A stretch of DNA of 64,000 bases from a bacterium (GTDB lineage Bacteria > Vulcanimicrobiota > Xenobia > Xenobiales > JADMJV01), in contig JADMJV010000015.1 of the NCBI GenBank assembly GCA_018780265.1, positions 1-64,000 of the forward strand. Reading direction: 5' to 3'. Position 1 is the first letter of the stretch, and each line of letters begins with the position of its first letter. The translations under genes and the position numbers were made by a program. The notes beneath the pieces are model-generated. The model worked only from the letters and a program-made list of their open reading frames with translations, was not told where the DNA came from and ran no database searches. This document shows, piece by piece, positions 17,279 through 27,454 of this stretch.

Positions 17279-19105
17279 TTAGCTCCCTTCGTCCTTACTG
17301 TCGGATATATGGTCGGTGACCAGCTTTTCCAGCACTTTCAGGGGAACCGCCCCGTGGACCAAAACCACGTCGTGAAACTTGCGCAGGTCAAAGCGAGCTC
17401 CCATCTCCTTTTGGGCCTTGGCGCGCAGGCGCAGAATCTCCAGCATGCCGATCTTGTAGGCGGTGGCCTGAGCTGGCATCACAATGTGGCGGTCGACCAT
17501 TTTCTTACAGTCGAGCGGGCTGTTGGGGGTGTTGTCCAGGTAGTATTGTAGGCCCTGGGCGCGAGTCCAGCGTTGTTGATGGATGCCCGTATCCACCACC
17601 AGTCGCACGGCCCGAAACAACTCCATGCTCAGGCGTCCAAAATCAGAGTAGGGGTCCTGGTAGAAGCCATGCTCTTTGGGAAGCTGTTCACAGTACAGGC
17701 CCCAACCTTCGACATAGGCCGTGTAGCCGCCCATCCGTCGAAACTTGGGGATTCCTCTCAATTCCTGGGCGATCGAGATCTGCATATGGTGTCCGGGAAT
17801 CGCCTCATGGTAGGCCAGTGCTTCCATCTGATACTTGGGCATGCTGGACATATCGTAGAGGTTGGCATAGTAAAAGCCGTCCCGTGAGCCGTCCAGGGCG
17901 GGTGCTTCATAGAAAGCCTTGCCTGCCGACTTCTCGCGATAGGACTCCACGGGCTTTACTACGAGAAGTGCTTTGGGCTGGGTCAAAAACAGTTTGTCCA
18001 ACTGCCCCCGCATGCGATCCACAATGGCCGTGGCCTCCTTGAGGTAGGCGGCCTTTCCGGCTTCATCGTTGCTGTACAGGAAGCGTGGATCGCTTCGCAT
18101 GAACTGGAAAAAATCAGACAGACTGCCCTCAAATTTGAGGCGCGTCAAAATGGCTCGCATCTCTGCGTGAATGCGCGCCACCTCGCTCAGTCCCAACTGG
18201 TGGATCTGCTCGGCGCTCATGGAGGTGGTGGTGACCGTCTCGAGTTGGTGCGCGTAAAAGCGCTGGCCATTGGGAAATTTCCAGACACCGTCGCTCTCAC
18301 CGGCCTGCGCCCGTTGCTCCAGCAGCACCTGCCGCAGATTCTCATAGGCCGGTCGGAAGCCATTGCGCAGGGCGGCCTGTGCCCTCTGGCGCAACTGCTC
18401 CTCGTCCCGGCGAGACAGTTGCAAGTTTTTGAGCTTGGCCAGAAAATCTGCGTAGATGGGATGAACTGGTTCGGCGGCTTCACTGAGAGGAAAACCCACC
18501 AGCAGATTGTCGATGTCCGACAACACATAGTCAAAGACGAAAAGGGGCGGCAATATTCCGTTCTTCTGGCGTCGACGCAACCCCTCCACAAGCTGGTCAA
18601 AGAAGGCCGGCAGGCTCTCCAGACGACGAAGGTAGTTGACGGCGTCGGATCGCGAGCCCACTTTGTGCGCATTGCTCAGAAAGGCGGGCACTTCGGCGTG
18701 CCAGCCGTACATCTGATTGACCGGATAATCGTAGTCGGCAAATTCCAGACTTTTCTCTTCCAGATCGGCTCTGGCCAAAAACAGCTGAAGCGACAGCTTC
18801 GTCTCCGCATCCAGGCTCTGGCCGCTGGCCAGTTGGCGAGCCTTCTCGGCCCAGCGCCGCATAAGCCGGGCTCGCATTCGCGGCTCGGCGGGTCCCAGAT
18901 CGTCCCACTCAAAATTGCGATCTCGGCTGCCCTGGCGAGTCAATTCCACCGGGGATCGGTGCAAAATTTCGTCGTAGGCCTGGTCAAACAGTTGGTTCAG
19001 TTGCTCACTTCGGTTGATCGGCGGCGGGAGCGGTTGGGCCAGGACCGTCTCCGAGGAGATTACCAGGGATACGGTCATCAGCAGGGCCAGCCATGGAGTT
19101 CGCAT
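17279..19105 (-). CDS. DUF885-family exported metallopeptidase-like protein
   Basis: 608 residues with a signal peptide (about 1-24). The HEAIPGHHMQ motif near 430, characteristic of the DUF885 family, supplies putative zinc ligands; GWGLYCEQLPKE and the C-terminal LRLRAKAQKEMG helix also fit. The family has been proposed to contain peptidases of carboxypeptidase-Taq-like fold. I chose ATG 19105 rather than 19117 because TATGCT lies seven bases upstream and the signal peptide then begins properly. Confidence 0.85.
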   Translation of the reverse strand: MRTPWLALLMTVSLVISSETVLAQPLPPPINRSEQLNQLFDQAYDEILHRSPVELTRQGSRDRNFEWDDLGPAEPRMRARLMRRWAEKARQLASGQSLDAETKLSLQLFLARADLEEKSLEFADYDYPVNQMYGWHAEVPAFLSNAHKVGSRSDAVNYLRRLESLPAFFDQLVEGLRRRQKNGILPPLFVFDYVLSDIDNLLVGFPLSEAAEPVHPIYADFLAKLKNLQLSRRDEEQLRQRAQAALRNGFRPAYENLRQVLLEQRAQAGESDGVWKFPNGQRFYAHQLETVTTTSMSAEQIHQLGLSEVARIHAEMRAILTRLKFEGSLSDFFQFMRSDPRFLYSNDEAGKAAYLKEATAIVDRMRGQLDKLFLTQPKALLVVKPVESYREKSAGKAFYEAPALDGSRDGFYYANLYDMSSMPKYQMEALAYHEAIPGHHMQISIAQELRGIPKFRRMGGYTAYVEGWGLYCEQLPKEHGFYQDPYSDFGRLSMELFRAVRLVVDTGIHQQRWTRAQGLQYYLDNTPNSPLDCKKMVDRHIVMPAQATAYKIGMLEILRLRAKAQKEMGARFDLRKFHDVVLVHGAVPLKVLEKLVTDHISDSKDEGS

Positions 19106-19141
19106 GCCCTCTAGCATACCCTATCGTCCAACTTTCCCCTT

Positions 19142-21292
19142 TCAGGCCTCGGGCAGGTTCAGCTCCAGCACAAAAGTTGCTCCCTGACCCACACCAGGGC
19201 TGCGCGCCCACAATCGTCCCCCCATTGATTGGGCCGCCAGGGCGCTGTTGTGAAGCCCAAAGCCGTGACCCTCGGGCTTGGTGGTGAATCCGTGAGTAAA
19301 CAACCTGTCCAGGTGTTCCGGCGCAATCCCCGGGCCATTGTCCTCCACCTCCACCCGAACCAGACGGCCCACCTGTTTGATTCGCAGGCGCAGCGTTTTG
19401 GGGTCAATGGAGCTGCCCAGCAACGCCTCCAGAGCGTTGGAGCAGAGATTGACTAAGATCTGCATCAGCTTGTGGCGTTCCAGCGTGATGGGCGCATCCA
19501 GCGCGTATTCTCGGATCACCTTCAATCCCTCTGGAACGGGGTGGGAGGCCTGACTCATGGCCAGCGCTCCGTCCAGCAACTGAGCCACATCGACCAACTC
19601 ATGCAGGGTGGAATTTTTGGTGTGGGCCTGCTGCATCTTGATTACTTGCTTGACGTGCTCGAGGTTGCTGAGCATGGCTTCTAATTCTTGCATGGTGGCC
19701 GCCTGGTGCTCTTCCAGGTGGAGGGCCAGTTTGGACAACAAGGTGGGCACCTTTTGCCCTTTGGGGTCGTGGCTGAGGTAGGCGGCCAGATCCTGTGAAT
19801 TCTGGTTTAACAAAGCCACCGTCTTGCTCAGGCTGGGCAGTTTGCTGCGACGCATTTTGTCGGATACCAGGCTGGCCGACACGCTCACGCTGTTGAGGGC
19901 GTTGCCCACGTTGTGCAGGGTTCCTGTGGCCACCTCGGCCATGCCCGCCTGGTGCGAAAGGCTGAGCAGTTGCTGCTGCATGGCTTTGAGTTCGGTGATG
20001 TCGCGAAACAAAATCACCGCTCCCGCAGGTTGTCCCTCCTGCAAGACAGGGGCGATCACAAAGGCGGACGCAAAGCGGGTGCCGTTACCGCGGTGTCGGA
20101 CCCAGCCGTCTTCGTAGCGCACCCTCTCTCCTTTGGACAACCTGGCCTGTAACGAATCCGGGGCCAGTTGGCTGTGGCTGGCGCTCTCCAGGGATAGCTC
20201 ACTCAGCAGGTTCTTGTCCAGCAGTTGGTCTGCTGTGCAGCTCAGCAACTTCTCGGCAGCCAGATTGACCCGGTTGACCGTCCAGTCCTGATTGACATGG
20301 ATCAGTCCGTCGCCCACCGTCTGCACCACCGTCTCGATCAACTCCACAGGGTTGGCCACTCGCCCCACCACCGGAATACTCACCAGTAAGGCGGCTATCA
20401 GGGCCAGGATTCCCAGCCCGCCCAGGGACCAGCGCGTCTGGTAAACCAGTTCCACGGCCTCCTGGTTGTTTTGCAGCAGGGCAATGTAGGCTGCCGGATT
20501 GGCTCCGTGGCCCAGTGCGGCCAGCACTCCCCGATATTGGGTCACGCCCTGGTCTGCCTCGATTTCCAGCCAGGCATCCTGAGTCTTGGGGTTGGGGACC
20601 TCGCCGACGGCTGTGGCCAGTTGCGGCGCCAGAGTGGTTGCCGGCAGTGCACAGTGCTCATTGCTGGCTACGATCTTTCCCTCGGCATAAAGCGACACAT
20701 CGCTGTCAAATTCGCGAGATACCCGCTCGACCAGATTCTGTTCGGCCCGATAACCAATCGTCAAGGTTCCCTGCAAACCCGTCAGCTTTTGAGTGAGCGG
20801 TAGTGAGGCCATGCGCCACACTCCCTGGTCAAGCCTACAGTAGTCATGGCTTCGTCTGCCTTGCATGGCCGCTTGTATTGGGCCCAACCCGGACAGGTCA
20901 CGCCCGGGCAACAGGGGCCCCGAACCATCCTGGTCGGTGCGCAACAGCAGTTGCCCCTTGGAGTCGGTCAGCATCACGACCTGGTAGCTCTCGGCCAATC
21001 CTCGCAGAAAGTCCACAATCGAGCTGTAGTCTTGAGCGCGCAGCAGCGCAGCCAGGCGTGGGTTGGTCTCGATGGCGGCTGCCATCAGGGACAAGGCCTG
21101 ACCCCTCTCGTCGTCACGCTGCTGAAAACTGGTCATGGACCGCTGCAAGTTCTGACTGACACGCTTTTTCACGTGCTCGCGCACCTGTGCTTCCACCAGC
21201 GCCAGGCTGCCCACCAGGGTACCGGTCACGACGCATAAAATCAGCAACAGGATTCGGTGGCGGAGCTTCCATGAGGTCAGGCCGGGGAACAC
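19142..21292 (-). CDS. Membrane sensor histidine kinase with PAS domain
   Basis: 716 residues: a transmembrane helix (about 14-34), a large extracytoplasmic sensor of dCache-like length (about 35-285), a second helix (about 290-312), a PAS domain (about 325-440), then a kinase core. The H-box is [13 protein letters not shown] (His near 460), the variant found in a subset of kinases in which HNxxN replaces HExxN. HATPase_c motifs [23 protein letters not shown] and [11 protein letters not shown] are intact. The start is GTG 21292. It is divergent from the hybrid kinase at 21421, suggesting one signalling unit. Confidence 0.9.
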   Translation of the reverse strand: MFPGLTSWKLRHRILLLILCVVTGTLVGSLALVEAQVREHVKKRVSQNLQRSMTSFQQRDDERGQALSLMAAAIETNPRLAALLRAQDYSSIVDFLRGLAESYQVVMLTDSKGQLLLRTDQDGSGPLLPGRDLSGLGPIQAAMQGRRSHDYCRLDQGVWRMASLPLTQKLTGLQGTLTIGYRAEQNLVERVSREFDSDVSLYAEGKIVASNEHCALPATTLAPQLATAVGEVPNPKTQDAWLEIEADQGVTQYRGVLAALGHGANPAAYIALLQNNQEAVELVYQTRWSLGGLGILALIAALLVSIPVVGRVANPVELIETVVQTVGDGLIHVNQDWTVNRVNLAAEKLLSCTADQLLDKNLLSELSLESASHSQLAPDSLQARLSKGERVRYEDGWVRHRGNGTRFASAFVIAPVLQEGQPAGAVILFRDITELKAMQQQLLSLSHQAGMAEVATGTLHNVGNALNSVSVSASLVSDKMRRSKLPSLSKTVALLNQNSQDLAAYLSHDPKGQKVPTLLSKLALHLEEHQAATMQELEAMLSNLEHVKQVIKMQQAHTKNSTLHELVDVAQLLDGALAMSQASHPVPEGLKVIREYALDAPITLERHKLMQILVNLCSNALEALLGSSIDPKTLRLRIKQVGRLVRVEVEDNGPGIAPEHLDRLFTHGFTTKPEGHGFGLHNSALAAQSMGGRLWARSPGVGQGATFVLELNLPEA

Positions 21293-21420
21293 AGACCAAA
21301 GTTTCCTCGCTTTGGCTGGCTGGCCCTGCCCTGGATGGGAGGTTGCTGCAGGCCTTCCGGGGAAGTGGTCTGGCCTGAAATGAAGCAGTTAATTCCGTTC
21401 GAGATCAACAGGGAGGCCGC

Positions 21421-23430
21421 ATGAATCGGCGTATTCTGGTGGTCGACGACAATCCGGCCATCCACGAGGACTTTCAAAAGATTTTGGGCTCGGCCGGGGC
21501 TGACGGTCTCGCCGATCTTGACCAGCTAGAGTTAGAATTGCTGGACATCAGCGATCCCCAGGAAGAGTCTGCCCTCTACCAGCTTGACTATGCATCGGGT
21601 GGGCAACAGGCCCTGGAAATGCTTGTCCAGGCCAGGCAGGAGGGCAATCCCTACTCGATGGCCTTCGTGGATATGCGCATGCCGCCGGGCTGGGACGGAC
21701 TGGAGACCATCGAACGTCTGTGGCAGGAAGACCCCCAGCTGCAGGTGGTGATCTGCACCGCTTATTCGGATTATTCCTGGGACGAATTGCAGGCGCGCGT
21801 GAAGAGTGCGGAAAATCTTTTTCTGCTCAGCAAGCCTTTTGACATGATGGAAATTCGCCAGGCCGCGGCGGCCATGACGCTCAAGCGTCATCTTACCGCA
21901 TCCGCTACCGCTCACATTGATTCCTTGGAAGAAACGTTGGGCCAGTCCCGCGAGAAATTGCAGGAGACCAACCAGCGCCTGAAGGCTATCCTGGACGCTG
22001 CCCCGGTGGGCATTTTGACGGCCGACGCCGACTTTCAGATTCGGGGACTGAACCGAGTGGCCCAGGAACTCTTCGGGCTTACTTCTGAGGAGGCTGCCGG
22101 ACGGCCTTTGCAGGCTCTGCTGTCGGTTCCCCACCCGGCTGAGGGCAGTTACATCTGTTCCGGATTGCGCGTCGACCAGAGCAGCTTCCCGGCTCAACTC
22201 AAACTGAGCCAGCTTGCGCTCGACTCCGGGCTGCTCAACATCTGCATCGTGGTGGACCAGACCGAAAGGCAGCGGGCCGAGGCCGAACGTCGCCAGTTGG
22301 AGTCGCAGCTTTTCCAGGCCCAGAAGCTCGAGAGTCTGGGGATTCTGGCCGGAGGTGTGGCCCACGACTTTAACAATATGTTGATGGCCATTATCGGCTA
22401 TTCCGAGACGGCCCTGCTCGATGCCCCCGATTCTGGCCCCCTGCGAGACATGGTGGTCAACATCAAGGCCACCGCCTTGCAGGCCGCGGCCGTAACCCAG
22501 CAAATGCTGTCCTACGCCGGCCGAGCCAGTTGCTCCATCGAGCCTCTCTCTCTCAATGAGGTGGTCAGAGGCTGCGCCCATCTCCTGAAACTGAGCGTTC
22601 CCGCCCACATTTCCTGGAACCTGGAACTCGCCGAGGCTCTGCCCAAGGCCGAAGCCGACCCGGGACTACTGCAGCAGATCATTGTGAATCTGGTGATGAA
22701 TGCGGCCGAGGCCATTGGCGCCGACCAGGGCTCCATCACCCTATCCACCGGCAAGCAAAGCCTGGATCGAGATTTCCTGTCGACCAATTCAATGCCGCAG
22801 GCTGAGCCTGGCCTGTATGCCTGGCTGGCCTGTCGCGATAGCGGACCGGGCCTGGCGGGTTCACTCCTGGCACGAATTTTTGACCCCTTCTTTAGCACCA
22901 AGGCCGATGGTCGAGGGCTGGGGCTTTCCTCCGTTCTGGGCATCGTAAAATCTCACCAGGGCACGCTTCGAGTGGAGAGTGAGGTTGGCCAGGGCAGCAC
23001 TTTTTGGGTCTATTTCCCGATCAGTCACCTGCCCTCCCCCGACCGACAGCCACGTCGAAGCCGGACCCCAAGGTCTGGAAAGATTCTGGTGGTCGACGAT
23101 CAAGACAGTGTTCGCGGGGCCACCGGCGGTCTCATCAAACGCCTGGGCTTTGAACTGGTGACCGCCAGTCACGGCGAAGAAGCCCTGAACGTGTGCCGCG
23201 ATCCGGAGCAAAAACTGGTGGCCGTGCTTATGGACGTCAGTATGCCGGGGATGGGTGGAAAGCAAGCCGCCGAGATGATTCACGAAATCAGGCCCGAACT
23301 GCCCATTCTCTTTATGAGCGGCTACGCTTCCGAGAACCTTACGCCGGAATCGCAGAACTTTTTGCACAAGCCCTTCACGCTGGAGGCCCTGGAAGACAAG
23401 TTGAACTCGCTGCTGACCCCTGCCCCCTAA
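21421..23430 (+). CDS. Cytoplasmic hybrid kinase, REC-PAS-HisKA-HATPase-REC
   Basis: 669 residues without membrane segments. The first receiver (about 1-160) is unusually long, with ILVVDDNPAIHED and phospho-acceptor Asp near 83 in FVDMRMP; PAS about 190-280; H-box VAHDFNNMLMAIIGY with His near 314; HATPase motifs NLVMNAAEAI and GRGLGLSSVLGIV; a second receiver about 555-665 with Asp near 605 (LMDVSMPGMGG). GGGAGG precedes the ATG. It could take input from the divergent membrane kinase through its first receiver. The stop overlaps the convergent lipoprotein gene by four bases. Confidence 0.92.
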   Translation: MNRRILVVDDNPAIHEDFQKILGSAGADGLADLDQLELELLDISDPQEESALYQLDYASGGQQALEMLVQARQEGNPYSMAFVDMRMPPGWDGLETIERLWQEDPQLQVVICTAYSDYSWDELQARVKSAENLFLLSKPFDMMEIRQAAAAMTLKRHLTASATAHIDSLEETLGQSREKLQETNQRLKAILDAAPVGILTADADFQIRGLNRVAQELFGLTSEEAAGRPLQALLSVPHPAEGSYICSGLRVDQSSFPAQLKLSQLALDSGLLNICIVVDQTERQRAEAERRQLESQLFQAQKLESLGILAGGVAHDFNNMLMAIIGYSETALLDAPDSGPLRDMVVNIKATALQAAAVTQQMLSYAGRASCSIEPLSLNEVVRGCAHLLKLSVPAHISWNLELAEALPKAEADPGLLQQIIVNLVMNAAEAIGADQGSITLSTGKQSLDRDFLSTNSMPQAEPGLYAWLACRDSGPGLAGSLLARIFDPFFSTKADGRGLGLSSVLGIVKSHQGTLRVESEVGQGSTFWVYFPISHLPSPDRQPRRSRTPRSGKILVVDDQDSVRGATGGLIKRLGFELVTASHGEEALNVCRDPEQKLVAVLMDVSMPGMGGKQAAEMIHEIRPELPILFMSGYASENLTPESQNFLHKPFTLEALEDKLNSLLTPAP

Positions 23431-25094
23431 GTTCGAAAGACGATCGCGGCCGTGGCGGCGCCGCCGCTGGTGGTAGCGCTGCCGGTGTTGTCCCGAACGA
23501 TGGCCCTGAGTTGGTAGACATTGCCGGTAGTGGTGGGGGGAGTAAGGGTGATCGTGTTCAGCGTTTGACCGGCCTTGGTAGTGCTTTGACCTGAGCCCAG
23601 ATAGATGCTGGTAGAACCATAGTCTTGGGGGTTTTGGCGACCCGCCTGATTCAGGTTGTGAGACACCTGACCGCCCACCAGATACCAGTCGACCGTAACC
23701 GGGCCATTGTCCGTGGCTGTCAGGCTGGCCGTCAAGTTGACTCTTTGAGCAACCGGGGTAGGATTGAGATTGCTCTCGGTGGCTTTAAAACTGCAGGCGA
23801 TCCCCTGGTTGTCTCCGTCCGTCACTACAATTTGGGGGCAGGGGTCGGCCGAGATGCTCCCGCCCCACAAAGCCGCCAGCGCGTCGGTGCATTGCAGACG
23901 ATCGGCCAGTGCGTTGTTCCACACAGCCTCAAAGGGTCGCGAATTGGGCTGGCCCCGAAAGGCGTACATGTCCAGAAAGAAGGCCGGCATCTCGCTGTCG
24001 ATTGGCTGCATCCAGTTGAGCACCAGTCCTCCCACGCAATGGGCGTTGCGCGACTGGGCCCCGGCGATATATTGGCTGAAGCTGTTGGCGTAGTTAGCGG
24101 CATTGGTGGTCGAGTTGGCTTCCAGCGTATAGGGCCCCAGCGCCGGGATGTTGCGGCCGGGTATGTCATAAGAACCAAATTCGCTCACCACCCAGGGCTT
24201 TTCCCAGGCCCCCGAAGCCTCGGCTTGCTCCATGGTCGCGGGTAGTTGCCAGAGAAATCCTCCGCTCTCGGGAGGCTGGTTGGAGAAGACGCCGGCATAG
24301 TTGTTGATGCCCAGCCAGTCGAGGTGGGGCATAGCTGTGTTCATCTCTTGCAGGCGGGCAACCGTGACGGTGGGATGGGCGGTCATCACCGGCAGTTTAC
24401 TTTTGGCCTGAATGGCCACTGCAATTCGATCGGTGGATTGCCAGATCTTCTGTTGCACCTGGGGGTCGTCGGCCAGCACCTCATTGCCCACGCACCAACC
24501 CACCTGAACGCTCTGATCCAACAGCAGAACCTGGTCGACCACCTGGAGCAGCAGCACTTCTTGTTCGCTAACCTGGGCCGGATTACTATAGTCTACCCCG
24601 TTGCCCTTGGCCCCGGTGCCCTTGTCGGTCTGCTTGGTCATAAACAGGCCCACCAACACGTAGATCGGTTTACCCCGTCGAGCCCGGGCTGCGAAGCTGA
24701 AGGCGGCTGCTACATCTTGGGCCTGTGTCTGGGCATCATCAAAGACAAAGCTGGTACCGTAAGTGCGCACGCAGTTGGCTCCCGCCGCCACCAAGTCGTT
24801 CATATACGAGTAGGAGCTGGAGAATGGGGTCAGCCCGCCGGCCGGGCGGTCCCGATTGGGCCCGCCTGCGCCCTGCAAAAAGACGGCTTGTCCATCGATC
24901 CTCAGGGCCAGCCGATCCTCTCCTCGGGCGACCACGTGGGACTGGCGCACAAATTCCACGCGGGCCTCATCGGCCGCGGCCGACACCCCGCTTCCGGCCG
25001 AACTCGCGGCGCTGGAGGTCAGGTTGACAGAATCGGATCCAGACCCACATCCGACCGCACCCAATACCACGACAAGACCCAAGAAAATCTTCAT
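23427..25094 (-). CDS. Glycoside-hydrolase-like lipoprotein
   Basis: 555 residues. A lipoprotein signal with lipobox GAVGC (Cys near 16) is followed by a Ser-rich linker, a TIM-barrel domain (about 40-400) with a putative acid/base Glu in VGWCVGNEVL and nucleophile Glu in WVVSEFGSYD, and a beta-sandwich tail (about 430-555) resembling an Ig or CARDB domain. The pattern resembles GH2/GH5-type clan A glycosidases, possibly acting on beta-linked polysaccharide; the exact family is uncertain. I chose ATG 25094 because it places the signal peptide correctly; an upstream ATG 25127 exists. Confidence 0.75.
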   Translation of the reverse strand: MKIFLGLVVVLGAVGCGSGSDSVNLTSSAASSAGSGVSAAADEARVEFVRQSHVVARGEDRLALRIDGQAVFLQGAGGPNRDRPAGGLTPFSSSYSYMNDLVAAGANCVRTYGTSFVFDDAQTQAQDVAAAFSFAARARRGKPIYVLVGLFMTKQTDKGTGAKGNGVDYSNPAQVSEQEVLLLQVVDQVLLLDQSVQVGWCVGNEVLADDPQVQQKIWQSTDRIAVAIQAKSKLPVMTAHPTVTVARLQEMNTAMPHLDWLGINNYAGVFSNQPPESGGFLWQLPATMEQAEASGAWEKPWVVSEFGSYDIPGRNIPALGPYTLEANSTTNAANYANSFSQYIAGAQSRNAHCVGGLVLNWMQPIDSEMPAFFLDMYAFRGQPNSRPFEAVWNNALADRLQCTDALAALWGGSISADPCPQIVVTDGDNQGIACSFKATESNLNPTPVAQRVNLTASLTATDNGPVTVDWYLVGGQVSHNLNQAGRQNPQDYGSTSIYLGSGQSTTKAGQTLNTITLTPPTTTGNVYQLRAIVRDNTGSATTSGGAATAAIVFRT

Positions 25095-25206
25095 CCAGCA
25101 GCCTTCTTCGTCGTTGCCGATTGCCATTTTCTCCAGCAGGAATCCCGTCTGTCTGAGTCGGGAAGGTCATCCCCTTGTCGCACTCGGGCAGCCCCTCACC
25201 CTGAGG

Positions 25207-26319
25207 CTAGGGTCGCTTGAGCCGCACCCTTAAGAAGTGTGGATAATAGATCTCCGGAGTGGCCAGCAGGTGTTCAAAACTGAAACTGTTGGCCACATAG
25301 GTCAGCACCCAGTCGGCCCCGAGCTGTTCCGGGTGACATTTTCCGGCATAGATCATCAGCCGCTTGTCGTTGGACTCGGGGGGGTGATAGATTTTTTGCA
25401 GCGGCGTCCACGGTCCGGTTAGCTCAGCGGCGCTGCGCATGGCCAGGTCAGCCGCTCCAAAGCCTTCGGTTTGAATGCTGATCCAGCGCTGCAGGCGCGG
25501 GTCGCGGTGGACGGTCAACTCTACCGCCCCTCCCGTAAACAGGGGCGAGGGTTTTGCGCTCAACTGGGACTGAGGCACCCACTTTCCGGGTTGGTCCTGC
25601 ACCACCGACCACCAGCTCGGGTCTGTGAGATTGCCGGCCAGGGCCTGGGCCACCGGCCAGCGCACGGCGTAGATCGAGTGGCCGGGCTCCTGGGCGCTCA
25701 GCGCATAAAGATCCTCTCCCTGTCGCATGATGGTGGCCGAGCCGACCAGCACCCCAAAGTCGTTTTGCTCACACTCCATCAAGCGCATTCGCCACTGTTC
25801 GGGTGGGTCAGCCGGGTTGCTGATGGCCATGGCGTCCCAGCCACAGGTTTCAAAGCCCAGCTCATTTTTGGCCGAGCGCACCTTCATCAAGAAGACCAGC
25901 AGGGTGCGGTCCAGCAAAATAGCGTGTCCTGGCCAGTAAAATACCCCATCCTCCCTATCGGGAAAGAACGAGGCCGGCTCCCCCCCCTTGGCGCCCCACC
26001 CAAAGGTTAAGCTAGCCGTAGAGGGGTCATAGCCCTGTTGAATGGCCACACTGTTGCGCACGATAGCCGCCTGAGCCCGCCCAACGCCGGCCCGCGGCAC
26101 CACAAAACTGTCGCCAAACAGCCACAGCACCCGTCCCCCGCCCAGATCCAGCGAATAGGCCCCATCCCCGCCCAACCAGCGAGGATCGCGGCGAAAGAGT
26201 AGATCGGCTTGCGGCCACGCCTCTACACTTTCAATTTGAGGGGCAAGCGGGTCGGCCCCGGCTACCGACCAGCCCAGCAGCAAGCACAACCAGACAAGGT
26301 GTTGAACCATAGATTTCAT
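25207..26319 (-). CDS. Exported DUF4185-like beta-propeller protein
   Basis: 370 residues with a signal peptide ending near VAGA. Repeated strand-turn units (LWLFGDSFVVPRAG, NSVAIQQGYDPSTASLTFGW, GHSIYAVRWPVAQ and MIYAGKCHPEQLG) fit a five-bladed propeller of the DUF4185 type, related in fold to some glycosidases. It may act with the adjacent glycosidase-like lipoprotein. The ATG at 26319 overlaps the stop of the upstream nucleotidyltransferase gene (ATGA), an unusual pairing. Confidence 0.68.
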   Translation of the reverse strand: MKSMVQHLVWLCLLLGWSVAGADPLAPQIESVEAWPQADLLFRRDPRWLGGDGAYSLDLGGGRVLWLFGDSFVVPRAGVGRAQAAIVRNSVAIQQGYDPSTASLTFGWGAKGGEPASFFPDREDGVFYWPGHAILLDRTLLVFLMKVRSAKNELGFETCGWDAMAISNPADPPEQWRMRLMECEQNDFGVLVGSATIMRQGEDLYALSAQEPGHSIYAVRWPVAQALAGNLTDPSWWSVVQDQPGKWVPQSQLSAKPSPLFTGGAVELTVHRDPRLQRWISIQTEGFGAADLAMRSAAELTGPWTPLQKIYHPPESNDKRLMIYAGKCHPEQLGADWVLTYVANSFSFEHLLATPEIYYPHFLRVRLKRP

Positions 26320-26834
26320 GGGGTAAGCCTGGCAAGCCTCGTCTCTATCAGTTCCCTCTCCTGTGGTCTTAGTTCCTCAAGAAACCGAGAAACATCCTCT
26401 GAGGACACCATGCCGTGGTGAAACAACGCGGTTACATACCGGATGTCCTTGTCGCGCCCGGCCGCCAACTTGCTGATAGCTATATCCACCGCGCTGAGGC
26501 AAAGCCCCGTTACTCCTCGGGTATTCTCGTTCGATAGACGAACAAGTCGTTCACGCCAACTATGTGGCAGCACGGCGGTAGTGGGTGACACCCCATCGGC
26601 ATGATAGCCGAAGGTCTCGTGAAACATAGAAAATTCGCCAAGGCAGCCGGTGATAAGATCGGCCTTCTCCGGCGCGTCGCGTGGATAGAGGTCGGCTTCG
26701 GCGGAAACGGCAAGCTCTTCGGGAGGAGTCGGATGAGAAGCGAGAATAGCCTGACTCCCGATTACAATCATCACATCCTCGTCGGCGACCGTGCCAGCCG
26801 CCCTCAAGATGTGCTCAAGCTGATCTAGCCGCAC
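26316..26834 (-). CDS. DUF6036-like nucleotidyltransferase
   Basis: 172 residues. MIVIGSQAILASHP near 22-35 and an acidic EADLYPRDAPEKAD near 45-58 correspond to the GS...D-x-D region of minimal nucleotidyltransferases as in DUF6036/AbiEii-like proteins. A later SAVDIAISKLAAGRDKD helix is also typical. Such proteins occur in toxin-antitoxin or defence-like pairs, but activity here is inferred. The start is GTG 26834, overlapping the upstream small gene by 20 bases. Confidence 0.75.
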   Translation of the reverse strand: MRLDQLEHILRAAGTVADEDVMIVIGSQAILASHPTPPEELAVSAEADLYPRDAPEKADLITGCLGEFSMFHETFGYHADGVSPTTAVLPHSWRERLVRLSNENTRGVTGLCLSAVDIAISKLAAGRDKDIRYVTALFHHGMVSSEDVSRFLEELRPQERELIETRLARLTP

Positions 26835-27135
26835 GAAACTCCCGGAATATTTCCAGCCTCTCCCTGGGACTCAGCACACCGCAGAAGGGAGCGCTCGAGC
26901 GAAGCCTTTGGCCAAGCTCCCCTTCATCCAACAAGCGAGTTCTCAGCTCTTCCCAAGGTAGGTCCAGCAGTTGGAGCCATTCGCCCGTCGCCTTGTTCGA
27001 ATCATTGTCGTGCCACCTCTGAAGAGTGGCCACAGCCCGCTGGAGTCCTTTGCGATCGGGGTCTGTGTCGATTCTTGTCACGATCTCTTTCATCATGGCC
27101 AAGGACCATGCATCGATCCTCTGATGGGCGTCCAT
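26815..27135 (-). CDS. Small helical partner of the nucleotidyltransferase
   Basis: 106 residues, helical, with LQRAVATLQRWHDND and a C-terminal LSPRERLEIFREFRAARSA. It immediately precedes and overlaps the nucleotidyltransferase, the usual layout of an antitoxin or partner. I do not recognise a DNA-binding motif. ATG 27135 has no clear ribosome binding site. Confidence 0.62.
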   Translation of the reverse strand: MDAHQRIDAWSLAMMKEIVTRIDTDPDRKGLQRAVATLQRWHDNDSNKATGEWLQLLDLPWEELRTRLLDEGELGQRLRSSAPFCGVLSPRERLEIFREFRAARSA

Positions 27136-27454
27136 CGCTTTCAGTTCGCGCTCCGAATGCCGGTAGCCTTCGAGGCGGCGGCGGAATCACACCCGCTGTC
27201 CAGTCTGGGCAAGCGAGGATTCACTCGCAAGGGCTGTGGCACGAACTTGCGGTTGTCAAGCACCTACCAGCCAATAATGCCGGACACTCTGAAATTGTAG
27301 GAAAGTAGGACGGACTATAGACATCGGGCGATGTGAAGGACCTTCGACATGTAATGCTGACCGTGGCTGCCTCTGCGTGCCTGTCTACGGTGGGCAATCT
27401 CCATGTGGGACGAGAGTCAGTCGAATAGTCCTCGCACTTGACCCTAGACGGCTC
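27136..27454. other. Intergenic region, no feature identified
   Basis: 319 bases upstream of the nucleotidyltransferase pair and downstream of the large lipoprotein. I see no convincing reading frame, tRNA or strong hairpin. It should hold the promoter of the 27135 gene, but none is clear. Confidence 0.5.

Noticed and set aside
18167..19114. 315-codon plus-strand frame
   Set aside because: Antisense to the DUF885 gene with no recognisable domains.
24246..25220. 324-codon plus-strand frame
   Set aside because: Antisense to the glycosidase-like lipoprotein; no start signal or domain.
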